In this document: piece after piece, positions 1 to 8,347 of the stretch
How positions within the stretch are numbered: position 1 is the first letter of the stretch
Layout: every line of letters starts with the position of its first letter
From: Rhizophagus prolifer
Lineage: Eukaryota > Glomeromycota > Glomeromycetes > Glomerales > Glomeraceae
Length of the DNA: 30,397 nucleotides
NCBI GenBank assembly: GCA_019425655.1
Contig: NQWY01013684.1
Location: 1-30,397, forward strand
Direction of reading: 5' to 3'
Program-made: the position numbers and the translations under genes
Notes under the pieces: model-generated
The model's input: only the letters and a program-made list of their open reading frames with translations
Database searches by the model: none
What the model was told of the DNA's origin: nothing

Positions 1-2468
1 ATCCAGAATGAGAGCATCCTTCTTTCCGCCGCAGATGCGCAGGGGGGCTCTACGAAGTCCCTTCCGTTAGCTACAATGGTAAAGAACATCAATGATGACA
101 GGTGGACTAAAAGTTACACCTTCTATGACAACAAAGGGAGAACGATAGGGAGCACCAGCATCAACCACCTTGGCGGGAGGACGCGGACGGAAATGAAGCT
201 GGACTTTGCCGGCGTGGTCCAGAAGACGGAAACCTGGCATAACAAGCTGTCCACCGAGATGCCTTTGCACATTGTGGAGGACTTCCGGTATGATTCTCAG
301 AACAGGCTTACGAAGCATTACCACGAGGTGGTTGGCAAAACCCCGAAGGAGTTACTGGCAGAGAATACCTATGACGAGTTAGGCAGGTTAAAAGAGAAAA
401 AAGTAGGGACGGTGTCGGATGCCAACTTTGGCGCAGTGTCCCAGGCATTGCAGACCATTAATTACAGCTATAACATCCGTGGCTGGATGACGGGCATTAA
501 CCTTAACGGATCCGGAGGGCTGGATACTGGAAAGCTATTTTCTTATAAGATCAAATACAATGATCCTGTAAACACGGCTCTTAAGAGATACAACGGCAAT
601 ATTGCAGAGATCGACTGGACCTACGAGTCGAACAACGGCAGCCGTTACGAGTACAGCTACGATAGCCTGAACCGTTTGAAAAAAGGGAACTACAAGACCT
701 TTAACCAGACCACGACCTCAGACTCCAAACACTTCAACGAAGAGCTGACCTATGATGTCAACGGCAACATCCTGACCCTGAAGCGTAATGCCAGACCCAA
801 GACAGGAACCACAGCTACGCTGGTGGATAACCTTAGCTATGGTTATGAAAACAGCAACCTGAGCAACCGTTTGTCCACGATCTATGACAATGCACAGAAC
901 AGCAGTGGCTATCCTGCCATTGCCGCGGCACAGCCGATGACCTATGATATGACCAGAACGGGAACATGCTGACGATGCCGGATAAGGGCATCACAGATCC
1001 TATCGTTTACAACTATCTGAACCTGCCGCAGGTGATCACCAAGAATGGTCAGCCGGTTACTTATACTTACAGGGCGGACGGCGTTAAGGTGCATAAGCTG
1101 TTTGAGGTGAATGGTCAGAACATCGATACCGATTATTTGGACGGCTTTGTATACACTACGCCTTACAGCAATCAGATAGAAATGGCTTTGCGCGAAACCC
1201 AGGCAGCAGAAGAGATGTCGGCCGCGGGTCAGCCGGAATCTTTTGAGCTGGCGGAGAAAGCAATCATAAAAGATCCGGGCGGTGGTCCTGTAGAAGCCAA
1301 GGAAAGTGTGCCTAACTTCTTTTCAACGGCAGAAGGGTTTTATGACTATGATAATTTTAGGTATATTTACCAGTACAAAGACCACCTTGGTAACACGAGG
1401 CTGAACTTTGGAAGAGATGAGAACGGCGTTCTTTTTAAGGAGGACAGTAATGATTATTACCCATTTGGTTTGAACTTCATCAATCCACCCGGACAGATTG
1501 CACAATTGTACAACCCTAGTGCGACGTATAAGAACTACAAGTACAACGGTAAGGAACTTCAGGAGACAGGGATGTATGATTACGGCGCAAGGATGTATAT
1601 GGCGGATATTGGGAGATGGGGTGTGATTGATCCGTTGGCTGAAGTTTCCAAAAGATGGACTCCCTATAATTATGCATACAACAATCCTATAATGTTTGTT
1701 GACCCTGATGGGATGCTTTCTGTAAGTTCCTTACAAGAAATGTGGGATAATACTTCAGGCTCTAGTACTTGGACTAATAGTGGGAATGGAACATTTGATG
1801 GTGGAGAAGATGACCCTAAAAAGAAAAATGATAGAAAGGCAGGTTCTAAACCAGCGGGAATGTCTGAAAAAGAATCTTTAAGTCAGTTAGTTACAATCGG
1901 CGGTAAGAGGTATCATAAAAACACAGGAAATCTTGGAGCTCAAATTGGAAATAAAATAAACGCATTCCTTGGAGGAGATGATGATTACTTTGTAGAACAT
2001 AAAGAATATAATTCTGCTGATGACAGATTTATACACGAAGCTGTTAATACATCAGCTGGGGCTTTAGCAGGAGGTATTATTGGAAAAGTTGCAGGGAAAG
2101 GCTTTGGTATGCTATTTAGTAAATCAAAGGCTTTCAATCCTACTTCCTTTGCTGATGAAATTATTGCAATAAATGCCAAAACTGAAGGGGGAGGAGTTAT
2201 TTTGAGTACTAGCCCAAGTAGTGCTATTAACTCTGCAATGTATTATGATACTGCAGCGGAGCAAGGTAGCTCAGTTTTTAGGTCTATTATTTCCAATCAT
2301 ATGTTTCAAGATGGAAATAAGAGGACTGCTGTTCAGGCGTTTATGTATTTTGCAAAACAAAATGGACTAAAAACGGTATCTGTACAGCAGATTTATAATG
2401 TTGCCAATAATGTTGCTACGGGACAAGTAAGTGAAGTTTCACAAATTGCTAAAATGTTAACAAGATAA
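1..2468 (+). pseudogene. RHS-repeat polymorphic toxin with Fic/Doc-like tip (fossil, 5' end outside window)
   Basis: This is the shaft and tip of a Bacteroidota RHS/YD-repeat toxin. The frame is already open at base 1, so the N-terminus lies outside the window. YD repeats are plain (YDNKGR, YDSQNR, YDELGR, YDSLNR, YDVNGN). The conserved RHS core follows, with YKDHLGNTR, YYPFG, YNGKELQETG, YDYGARMY and DPDG. After the core the sequence turns visibly more AT-rich and becomes a variable tip of about 250 residues, which includes a glycine-rich hydrophobic stretch. Near its end is HMFQDGNKRTA, matching the Fic/Doc active-site pattern HxFxDxNKRTA. Fic/Doc toxins modify or phosphorylate cytoplasmic targets; that role here is inferred. 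The gene does not read as one open frame and looks broken, with about one break. A candidate immunity gene starts 6 bases after its end. Family is certain; the Fic/Doc call is probable. Confidence 0.85.
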
Positions 2469-2474
2469 TTTATA

Positions 2475-2720
2475 ATGGAAATAAAAGAATTAATAAATAA
2501 GCAAAACCTTTCTCCAGAAGATATTTTAAATTTAATTTCGTTCGTTGGAGAGAATAAAGATATTATTATTGTAAAAAATGATGGTATTAGAGATAGCAAT
2601 CAATATTCAGTTATAATAATTTCTTCTAAGAATTCTGAAAAAAGCTTTAGATGTGATCATAGTCTATTACAAGAAGCTATTAAAAAAGTTTTAAGTGAAT
2701 ATATAAAAGAATGTCTCTAA
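2475..2720 (+). CDS. candidate immunity protein for the Fic/Doc-like tip
   Basis: An 81-residue AT-rich gene begins 6 bases after the RHS tip and ends just before the first inter-cassette repeat. It has no signal peptide or membrane segment, so it is probably cytoplasmic, which fits a Fic/Doc-type toxin acting in the cytoplasm. The sequence is rich in Ile, Lys, Glu and Ser with alternating hydrophobic stretches (DIIIVKN, YSVIIISS), and I recognise no named family. The immunity role is inferred purely from position: polymorphic toxin tips are normally followed directly by their cognate immunity gene. The short gap suggests co-translation with the tip. Confidence 0.6.
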   Translation: MEIKELINKQNLSPEDILNLISFVGENKDIIIVKNDGIRDSNQYSVIIISSKNSEKSFRCDHSLLQEAIKKVLSEYIKECL

Positions 2721-2734
2721 AAATTAAGAATATA

Positions 2735-2915
2735 CTGGTAATGTACCAAACGAGTTGGTAAACAAAAATAATATTGATATTCAATACTGTTTTTTAGAAA
2801 AAAAGATATACAAATTGATTTTGAAATAGTATTGTAGATAGCCAGAACAGGAGAAATTAGAAAACAGACTATCTAAAATGTTGAGAATCATAAAAGGTGT
2901 TCCAGATGTGTTGGT
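2735..2915 (+). repeat. inter-cassette repeat, copy 1
   Basis: This is the first of four related noncoding blocks of about 180 bp, each lying just after an immunity gene. Shared landmarks in order are a CCAAAC-AGTTGGTAAA block, an AT hairpin with a T run, TATTG-AG-TAGCCA, an A-rich stretch, and ATAA-AG-TGTTCCA followed by GTGTTGGT. The RHS core of the next cassette starts within a few bases of its right end. No open frame of note runs through it. Confidence 0.85.
2770..2795 (+). terminator. intrinsic terminator inside repeat copy 1
   Basis: Arms TATTGA and TCAATA (2772-2777 and 2781-2786) flank a 3-base loop and are followed by CTG and six T. The stem is short and AT-only, so it is weak alone, but the same hairpin is kept in all four repeat copies. 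Confidence 0.5.
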
Positions 2916-2917
2916 GA

Positions 2918-3977
2918 TATTTACCAGTACAAAGACCACCTTGGTAACACGAGGCTGAACTTTGGAAGAGATGAGAGCGGCGTTCTTTTTAAGGAGGACA
3001 GTAATGACTACTATCCGTTTGGTTTGAACTTCATCAATCCACCGGGACAGATTGCACAATTGTATAATCCTAGTGCGACGTATAAGAATTACAAGTATAA
3101 TGGCAAGGAGCTTCAGGAGACCGGGATGTATGATTATGGGGCGAGGATGTATATGAGTGACATCGGACGTTGGGGCGTAATAGACCCATTGGCGGAAAAG
3201 ATGAGAAGATTCAGTCCATATAATTATGCTTGGGATAATCCAATTATGTTTGTTGACTATGATGGAATGTTTGCTACACCTCCAGATGATTATATTGATG
3301 CTTCGACAGGTAAATATTTAGGAAGTGATGGGGCAGCAACCAAAAACGTCCGAGTGATATACAAAAGAGACTGGAATAATATAACGTCTGAGAACGGAGG
3401 CTCTTTGTCAACAACAGCAACACAGGCTCTGCAGTCCAGCAGTTCAATAGTTACGGTTAATAATACTCAAATAAATTCAGATATAAATAATGCCAATAAT
3501 GAAACGATTGCAGATCAAACTAAAGAAAGACAGGTTTGGGTTGGTATTGAAGTTACAAGAGGGGATGTACCAACAGCACAAGTTACTTCTGTTAGAGGTC
3601 CTGATGGAATAGATGGGAAAACAACAATAACCATGGATCAGCGTGGAGATGCATCAGGAAATATTGTGAAACAAACATTTGGAGGAACTAAATTGATTCC
3701 AACGGCTCAGGTACATACGCATAATACTTCGCAAGATCCTAATCTTATAAATATTCCAGGAACATCTGCTATAGATAAAAGTACTTCTAGCTCGTCTACA
3801 GGATTTAATATCCCAGTGTATGCGGTAGACTCTTATACAGGGGCTCAAGCAAATGGAAATTCTATACATAGGGTAATGCCAAATGGTACGGAAACTAAAA
3901 ATGTTGGAACCACTAATACAAATAATATTGGTCAAGAATCGTTAAATCACTTTATTAATAAACAAAAAAATCCGTAA
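2918..3977 (+). pseudogene. displaced RHS core plus tip, cassette 1 (JAMM/DUF4329-like tip; fossil)
   Basis: This RHS fragment restarts at IYQYKDHLGNTR and is nearly identical in DNA to the core of the upstream RHS gene through DPLAE. It then diverges into its own tip of about 230 residues. It has no RHS shaft and no convincing start of its own, so it looks like a displaced tip cassette. The tip begins with PPDDYIDASTGKYLGSDG, a linker style I associate with Bacteroidota RHS tips. It later carries QVHTHN, followed by a small-residue-rich part with an Asp, then YAVDSYTG. That order resembles JAB/JAMM or DUF4329-like tips, but the match is by eye only. The next gene overlaps its end by one base and encodes an exported protein, so a target in the envelope is plausible. 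Confidence 0.6.
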
Positions 3978-4414
3978 TGAAAAAAAGCTTATTAACCTTA
4001 TTGTTGAATTTTTGCTTATTTAGTTGTTATTCGCAAAAGAAAATTTCAGATATAATATATTTCCTACCCACTTCTGTTACTGAAATACTTAGTAAAGAAG
4101 TTCAAAAAAGAGGTGTAAATAATAAAGTTTATATAGTCTTGGATAAAGAAAATGCAGATACTTATGTTTTATATTTGAACAATCTTTCTAATTCTCCAGA
4201 AAATTTTTGGGTTGAGAATAGTAATAGATCTGTTTTTATAGAGAAAAATTTAGTTCCTCTTTATTTTTATGCAGATGAATATTTTTCATTTGCAGAAAAA
4301 GGAGAAAATGTATTACAAAAATTAGGAACTGAAGATAATATCAAAAAGGTTATTAATATTCGAGAAAATACATTTTTTGTAAAATTCAAACTTAACGGAG
4401 AAATCGTAAAGTAA
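3977..4414 (+). CDS. candidate exported immunity lipoprotein of cassette 1
   Basis: This 145-residue protein overlaps the end of the cassette 1 tip by one base (TAATG), so the two are probably translationally coupled. The N-terminus has two Lys, a hydrophobic stretch, and LFSC at residues 14-17, read as a lipobox with the mature Cys at 17. A type I signal peptide ending near YSQ is the alternative. The rest is Lys- and Glu-rich with no family I recognise. By position it is the immunity partner of the cassette 1 tip. Its export predicts that the toxin is neutralised outside the cytoplasm, which fits a peptidase-like tip better than a nuclease. The gene is strongly AT-rich, like the other tip and immunity genes here. 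Confidence 0.65.
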   Translation: MKKSLLTLLLNFCLFSCYSQKKISDIIYFLPTSVTEILSKEVQKRGVNNKVYIVLDKENADTYVLYLNNLSNSPENFWVENSNRSVFIEKNLVPLYFYADEYFSFAEKGENVLQKLGTEDNIKKVINIRENTFFVKFKLNGEIVK

Positions 4415-4415
4415 A

Positions 4416-4596
4416 AAGGTGACGTTCCAAACAAGTTGGTAAATAAAAATAGTGTTGATATTCAATACTATTTTTTAGGAAATAAGATAGGAAAATAAGG
4501 TTTGAAATGTTATTGCAGGTAGCCAGAGCAAAAGAAAATACAAAATAGGCTAACTAAAATACTGAGTACCATAAGAAGTGTTCCATATGTATTGGT
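4416..4596 (+). repeat. inter-cassette repeat, copy 2
   Basis: This is the second ~180-bp copy, directly after the cassette 1 immunity gene. It is clearly related to copies 1, 3 and 4 along its whole length (TTCCAAACAAGTTGGTAAAT, then the AT hairpin, then ATTGCAGGTAGCCAGA, then AAAATACTGAG). It is followed by a palindromic spacer rather than directly by the RHS core. Confidence 0.85.
4451..4476 (+). terminator. intrinsic terminator inside repeat copy 2
   Basis: Arms AGTGTTGA and TCAATACT (4451-4458 and 4462-4469) form 8 pairs including one G-T wobble around a TAT loop. An A and six T follow. The wobble sits where copy 3 has an A-T pair, so the stem is kept despite the base change. Confidence 0.6.
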
Positions 4597-4693
4597 GGAA
4601 CTACTACAGTATAGGCATCTTATATAATACTGTATAGACTATCTATATCGTGTGATATAGTAGGTCACTATCTAGCGGTATAGACTATCTATA
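4597..4693. repeat. palindrome-rich spacer before cassette 2
   Basis: This noncoding spacer lies between repeat copy 2 and the core of cassette 2. It contains the inverted pair ACAGTAT/ATACTGT (4606-4612 and 4627-4633). A perfect 7-bp hairpin, CTATATC-GTGT-GATATAG, lies at 4643-4660. A 17-bp direct repeat, GTATAGACTATCTATAT, occurs at 4632-4648 and 4678-4694, and the second copy abuts the start of the core. Copy 1 of the repeat has no such spacer. Confidence 0.75.
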
Positions 4694-5761
4694 TTGTACA
4701 AAGATCACCTTGGTAACACGAGGCTGAACTTTGGAAGAGATGAGAACGGCGTTCTTTTTAAGGAGGACAGTAACGATTACTATCCGTTTGGACTGAACTT
4801 CATCAATCCACCCGGACTTATAGCACAATTGTATAATCCTAGTGCGACGTATAGGAATTACAAGTACAACGGCAAGGAATTGCAGGAGACAGGAATGTAT
4901 GATTATGGCGCGAGAATGTATATGAGTGACATCGGACGTTGGGGTGTTGTTGACCCATTGGCAGAAACCAGCAGAAGATGGAGTACCTTTAGTTATGCTT
5001 ACAATAATCCTATCATGTTCATCGATCCCGATGGGAGAGAGCCAAAATATAACCAGGATGAGCAAAGAATGGTACTAAATATGGGAGTTGATCCAATTGA
5101 TTATGTAAATGAAAAGGGAAATAAAATTGGAACTGATGGAACCGATGTAAAGGGCACTTTAATGATTAAAAATAAAGATGATCAGAAAGCTATAGCAACA
5201 GCAGAAAAAAATGGACAACATATTGGAACAGATCAGTTAAGCGAATTAAATATTGGTATGGTTGTTCCTCCTGATGGTACACTACAAGAATCCTTAAATG
5301 TTTTGGCTAGAGGTGACGCAAATGGTGGATTTAGAGAAGAAAGTTCTTCAATTTCCGGAGATAATGTGATATCAAAAGGATTAACAGGACCATTACCCAC
5401 AGTTGATGTAAATGGTGTTGGAACAGCTCCTGCTTCAATACCAACTAATGCTAATACACATACAACTATACATCTCCATCCTGCAGGAATATTTGAAGCT
5501 AACGGAAATGCTTATCCTTTTAATGCTTTGACTCCAACACCAGGAACGGATACTGTCACTTTCTCTGGAAAAGGCACAAATATAATTGTAGGTAGATTAG
5601 AAGTTGCAAATGCTACTAATATTACAAAAAATCCAAATGGTACATATAATGATTATAGACCAGTGGGTGCGGCTGTTTTTAGAGGAGGCAATACCTCTAC
5701 TCCAGCAATGGTCTTAACTAAACAAGTAATGCAAAATATACTTAATAGAAATGGGAAATAA
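4694..5761 (+). pseudogene. displaced RHS core plus tip, cassette 2 (JAMM-like tip; fossil)
   Basis: This is a second displaced RHS piece, again beginning at YKDHLGNTR and nearly identical to the other cores through YDYGARMYMSDIGRWG and the DPDG boundary. The unique tip of about 240 residues has the linker YVNEKGNKIGTDG, a segment GGFREESS, then HLHPAG and a later Asp-bearing PTPGTD. The order Glu, HxHP, Asp resembles a JAB/JAMM-type metallopeptidase fold, the same broad class suggested for cassette 1 although the sequences differ. No shaft and no convincing own start are seen, so it is a displaced cassette. The following immunity gene overlaps it by 11 bases and has a signal peptide. The family assignment of the tip is tentative. 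Confidence 0.6.
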
Positions 5762-6230
5762 ATTTTTAAAACAATATTTTTTATTATCATTGTTATTGTC
5801 TTCAACACTTTTTCTCTCGCAAACAAAAAGAATAAATTTAATTATTTTGAATGATCGGGAGATTTCTAAAAGTATTTATGATGTTACATTAAAACCTATT
5901 AATGATGATTCTGTAGTTAGTCCAATTATTGGGAAGTACGTTCCTGGAGATTTAGTTTTAGAATCTAAAGATTTTGATAAATTATTATTTAGCAATAGTA
6001 AAGATTTTGAAATGTCATTTACAGCAATATCAACTGTAAATCCAAATTTAGTTAAACAAACTAATTACAAAGTAATAATACCTAAGATTTATTTAAATGA
6101 TGAATATTTGATTTTAAATATTTTTAATATGTATAATAAAGTCTCCAAAAAAAAATATCATAAATTAATAAATAATGATAAAGAATATTATGTGATAATT
6201 GAAAGTCCAAATTCTATGAAATTCAATTAG
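5751..6230 (+). CDS. candidate exported immunity protein of cassette 2
   Basis: This 159-residue protein starts inside the last 11 bases of the cassette 2 tip, so translation is probably coupled. Residues 1-24 form a signal peptide (Lys near the start, then YFLLSLLLSSTLFLSQ), with probable cleavage near LSQ and no clear lipobox. The mature part is Lys-, Asn- and Ile-rich with no recognised family. Position makes it the immunity partner of cassette 2. As in cassette 1, export suggests protection in the periplasm or envelope. The gene is very AT-rich. It could also be an unrelated small periplasmic protein carried with the cassette, but the overlap argues against that. Confidence 0.65.
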   Translation: MGNKFLKQYFLLSLLLSSTLFLSQTKRINLIILNDREISKSIYDVTLKPINDDSVVSPIIGKYVPGDLVLESKDFDKLLFSNSKDFEMSFTAISTVNPNLVKQTNYKVIIPKIYLNDEYLILNIFNMYNKVSKKKYHKLINNDKEYYVIIESPNSMKFN

Positions 6231-6234
6231 AATA

Positions 6235-6418
6235 ACTGGTAGTGTTCCAAACAAGTTGGTAAATAAAAATAGTATTGAATTTCAATACTGTTTTTATAGA
6301 AAGCAGGATAGAAAAATGATTTTGAAAAAGTATTGCAGGTAGCCAGAATAGGAGAAATTAGAAAACAGGCTATCTAAAATACTGAGAACCATAAAAGATG
6401 TTTCAGATGTGTTGGTTT
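6235..6418 (+). repeat. inter-cassette repeat, copy 3
   Basis: This is the third copy, beginning four bases after the cassette 2 immunity gene. It has the best-formed stems of the four. The second conserved hairpin pairs AGGTAGCC (6337-6344) with GGCTATCT (6368-6375) across an A-rich loop. It is followed by a palindromic spacer and then the core of cassette 3. Confidence 0.85.
6271..6295 (+). terminator. intrinsic terminator inside repeat copy 3
   Basis: Perfect 8-bp arms AGTATTGA and TCAATACT with a 3-base loop are followed by G and five T. It would end transcription of the cassette 2 immunity gene. Confidence 0.65.
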
Positions 6419-6419
6419 A

Positions 6420-6547
6420 TTTAATATTGTATGTGTCAATACGAACGTATTATAGTATGCGATAGCCTCGTATTGAGGCAAGCAATACGGTCGTATTGGA
6501 GAGTCTAATACGAGGCTATTGGTAGTAGCAACATAAATCATCCCTAG
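6420..6547. repeat. palindrome-rich spacer before cassette 3
   Basis: A noncoding spacer with six copies of one hexamer in alternating orientation: AATACG at 6438, 6484 and 6507, and its complement CGTATT at 6446, 6469 and 6492. These make AATACG-AA-CGTATT (6438-6451) and CAATACG-GT-CGTATTG (6483-6498). The second lies inside an outer 13-bp inverted repeat, ATAGCCTCGTATT (6462-6474) with AATACGAGGCTAT (6507-6519). The sequence is unrelated to the spacer before cassette 2, but the layout is alike. Confidence 0.8.
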
Positions 6548-7858
6548 TACAAAGACCACCTTGGTAACACGAGGCTGAACTTTGGAAGAGATGAGAACGG
6601 CGTTCTTTTTAAGGAGGACAGTAATGATTATTACCCATTTGGTTTAAACTTTATCAATCCACCGGGACTAATAGCTCAGCTATACAACCCTAGTGCGACG
6701 TATAAGAACTGGAAAATGCAAGGGCAGGAATTGCAAGAGACTGGGTTTTATCAATACAAATGGAGACATTATATACCGGATGTTGGAAGGTTCTTCACTG
6801 TGGATCCATTAGCAGAGGATTATACTCATAATAGTACCTACGCATTTTCTGAGAATAGAGTAATTGACAATGTCGAGCTTGAAGGTCTTGAAGGTGAAGA
6901 TTTCAGATTTAGATTAAATCAGAGGCTTAAAGGAGGTGTTCAGGAACGAGTTGAAGTGGCTGCTCAGAAAGATGCCAGTGACTCTTTTATGGCGGTCATA
7001 CAAACGGTTACTCCTGTGGAGGAAATTTATAGTCTTTTTAGTGGAAAAGACTTTGACGGCAATGATGTCAGTAGAGGCGACGCAATGAAAATGCTTTCTT
7101 TGAGTCTTATACCTGAAGTTGGTGCAGTAGAAAAAGGAGCTGTAAAAGCAGCTGTGAAAGCCGAAGTTAGGGCCGAGGTAAAAGCTGAAACCAAAGCTAC
7201 ATCAAATGCAGCAAGAAGAGAGGCTATGAGACAAGAAGGGATTCCAACGAGCCAACAACCAAAGTCTCAATCTAAGAATGCTTCTGGAAGAGAATATAGT
7301 TATGATGTCCCTAAAAAAGGAGGCGGTACAGAGACAAAATCTGTCCAACAGCAAACGATGGACAAAAGCCATAAAGGACAACCACATTGGGAAGCAGGAA
7401 AGGTAAAAACAGATAATGGTACAATAGAGCAAAAAAAACGACGTCTTTTTGGAAAGCAATATCTTAGTAAGTATTTAGAAATTATAAATAAGATTACCTT
7501 TATAAAAAATATTGAACTTCTATCAATAGTTGATACTGACGAAATCATTAAAAATAGTTCAGATTTAAGAGAACAAAGTTCTTTTCAATTTTATTTTAGC
7601 GATAAACTTGAAATAAGAAAAAAGATATTTGATACAATTAAATTTAATGGGAAGTTTTATCTTTTTACTTTTTTATCTCAGGATTGCGGATGTGTTATTA
7701 TTAATTCATTAGATGATTTTAACTTCAATTTTAATTTCGACGATGATTCATCGGGTATTATTAGTTTAATTAGCTTTGACCTTTCAGAAAAAATTTTAAT
7801 TGATTTTTATGAAGAAAATGATAAGCAATTCGTTCAATTTGAATATTATACAAAATAA
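6548..7858 (+). pseudogene. displaced RHS core plus tip, cassette 3 (toxin-24-like tip and immunity-like tail; fossil)
   Basis: The third displaced RHS piece begins, like the others, at YKDHLGNTR. Its first ~165 bases match the other cores closely. It then switches to a different RHS core lineage (MQGQELQETGFYQYKWRHY, VGRFFTVDPLAE, YAFSENRVIDNVELEG). The tip has an Ala/Lys/Glu-rich linker and then REAMRQEGIPTSQQP, SQSKNASGREY and KSHKGQPHWEAG. I recall that block from the family labelled polymorphic toxin type 24, with moderate certainty. The second half of the same frame is instead AT-rich and acidic (DDFNFNFNFDDDSSG) and looks like a small cytoplasmic immunity protein. The toxin part appears incomplete, so the cassette looks broken, with about one break. 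It has no shaft and no convincing start at the core. Confidence 0.6.
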
Positions 7859-7885
7859 ATAGAATATTAAAAAAAGTAATAATTA

Positions 7886-8317
7886 ATGAAAGCAAAAGTT
7901 GTTTTAGTATATAAAGACATTGAAGATGAAATAGCAGAAGAAACAATATGGTCTGAAAAGTTGGATAATGGATATTATAGAATTGATAATATTCCGCTCT
8001 ACGCACCAAATTTATCTTATAACGATATAATTGCTGTCGAAGAAGATGAAGGGGTTTTGTACTTTGATGATTTAATTGAAAGTTCTGGACATTCTACAAT
8101 TCAAATTATTTTTTTTAAAGAAGATGAAGCAAAGGGAGTTTTAACTAAATTAGAAAAATTAGGATGTAGTTGGGAAGGGATGAAAAGCCAACCTTATTAT
8201 TCTGTTGATGTATCTCCGAGTGTTAATTATGCAGATGTCAGACAAATTTTAGACGAAGAAGCTGAAAAAGAGATTTTAGATTATAAAGAATCTTGTTTAG
8301 CTGAAAATCATATTTAA
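7886..8317 (+). CDS. DUF4265-like immunity protein
   Basis: A 143-residue cytoplasmic protein 27 bases after the cassette 3 frame. The segment EETIWSEKLDNGYYRIDNIP, then FDDLIESSGHSTIQIIF, matches the DUF4265 pattern as I remember it (a W-x-E start, an RIDNIPFYA-like turn, a SGHST motif). DUF4265 proteins are common immunity proteins next to RHS and contact-dependent toxins. The C-terminal half (VDVSPSVNYADVRQILDEE) is helical and acidic. There is no signal peptide, so the partner toxin should act in the cytoplasm. It is followed at once by a strong hairpin and then repeat copy 4. Which toxin it pairs with is uncertain, because cassette 3 already carries an immunity-like tail. Confidence 0.75.
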   Translation: MKAKVVLVYKDIEDEIAEETIWSEKLDNGYYRIDNIPLYAPNLSYNDIIAVEEDEGVLYFDDLIESSGHSTIQIIFFKEDEAKGVLTKLEKLGCSWEGMKSQPYYSVDVSPSVNYADVRQILDEEAEKEILDYKESCLAENHI

Positions 8318-8319
8318 AC

Positions 8320-8347
8320 AATAACACTCGCATTTGCGAGTGTTATT
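8320..8347 (+). terminator. hairpin after the DUF4265 gene
   Basis: A perfect 12-bp stem (AATAACACTCGC at 8320-8331, GCGAGTGTTATT at 8336-8347) with a 4-base loop begins two bases after the stop. There is no long T run after it, but it is the strongest stem in the array and probably ends or stabilises the transcript. Confidence 0.65.
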
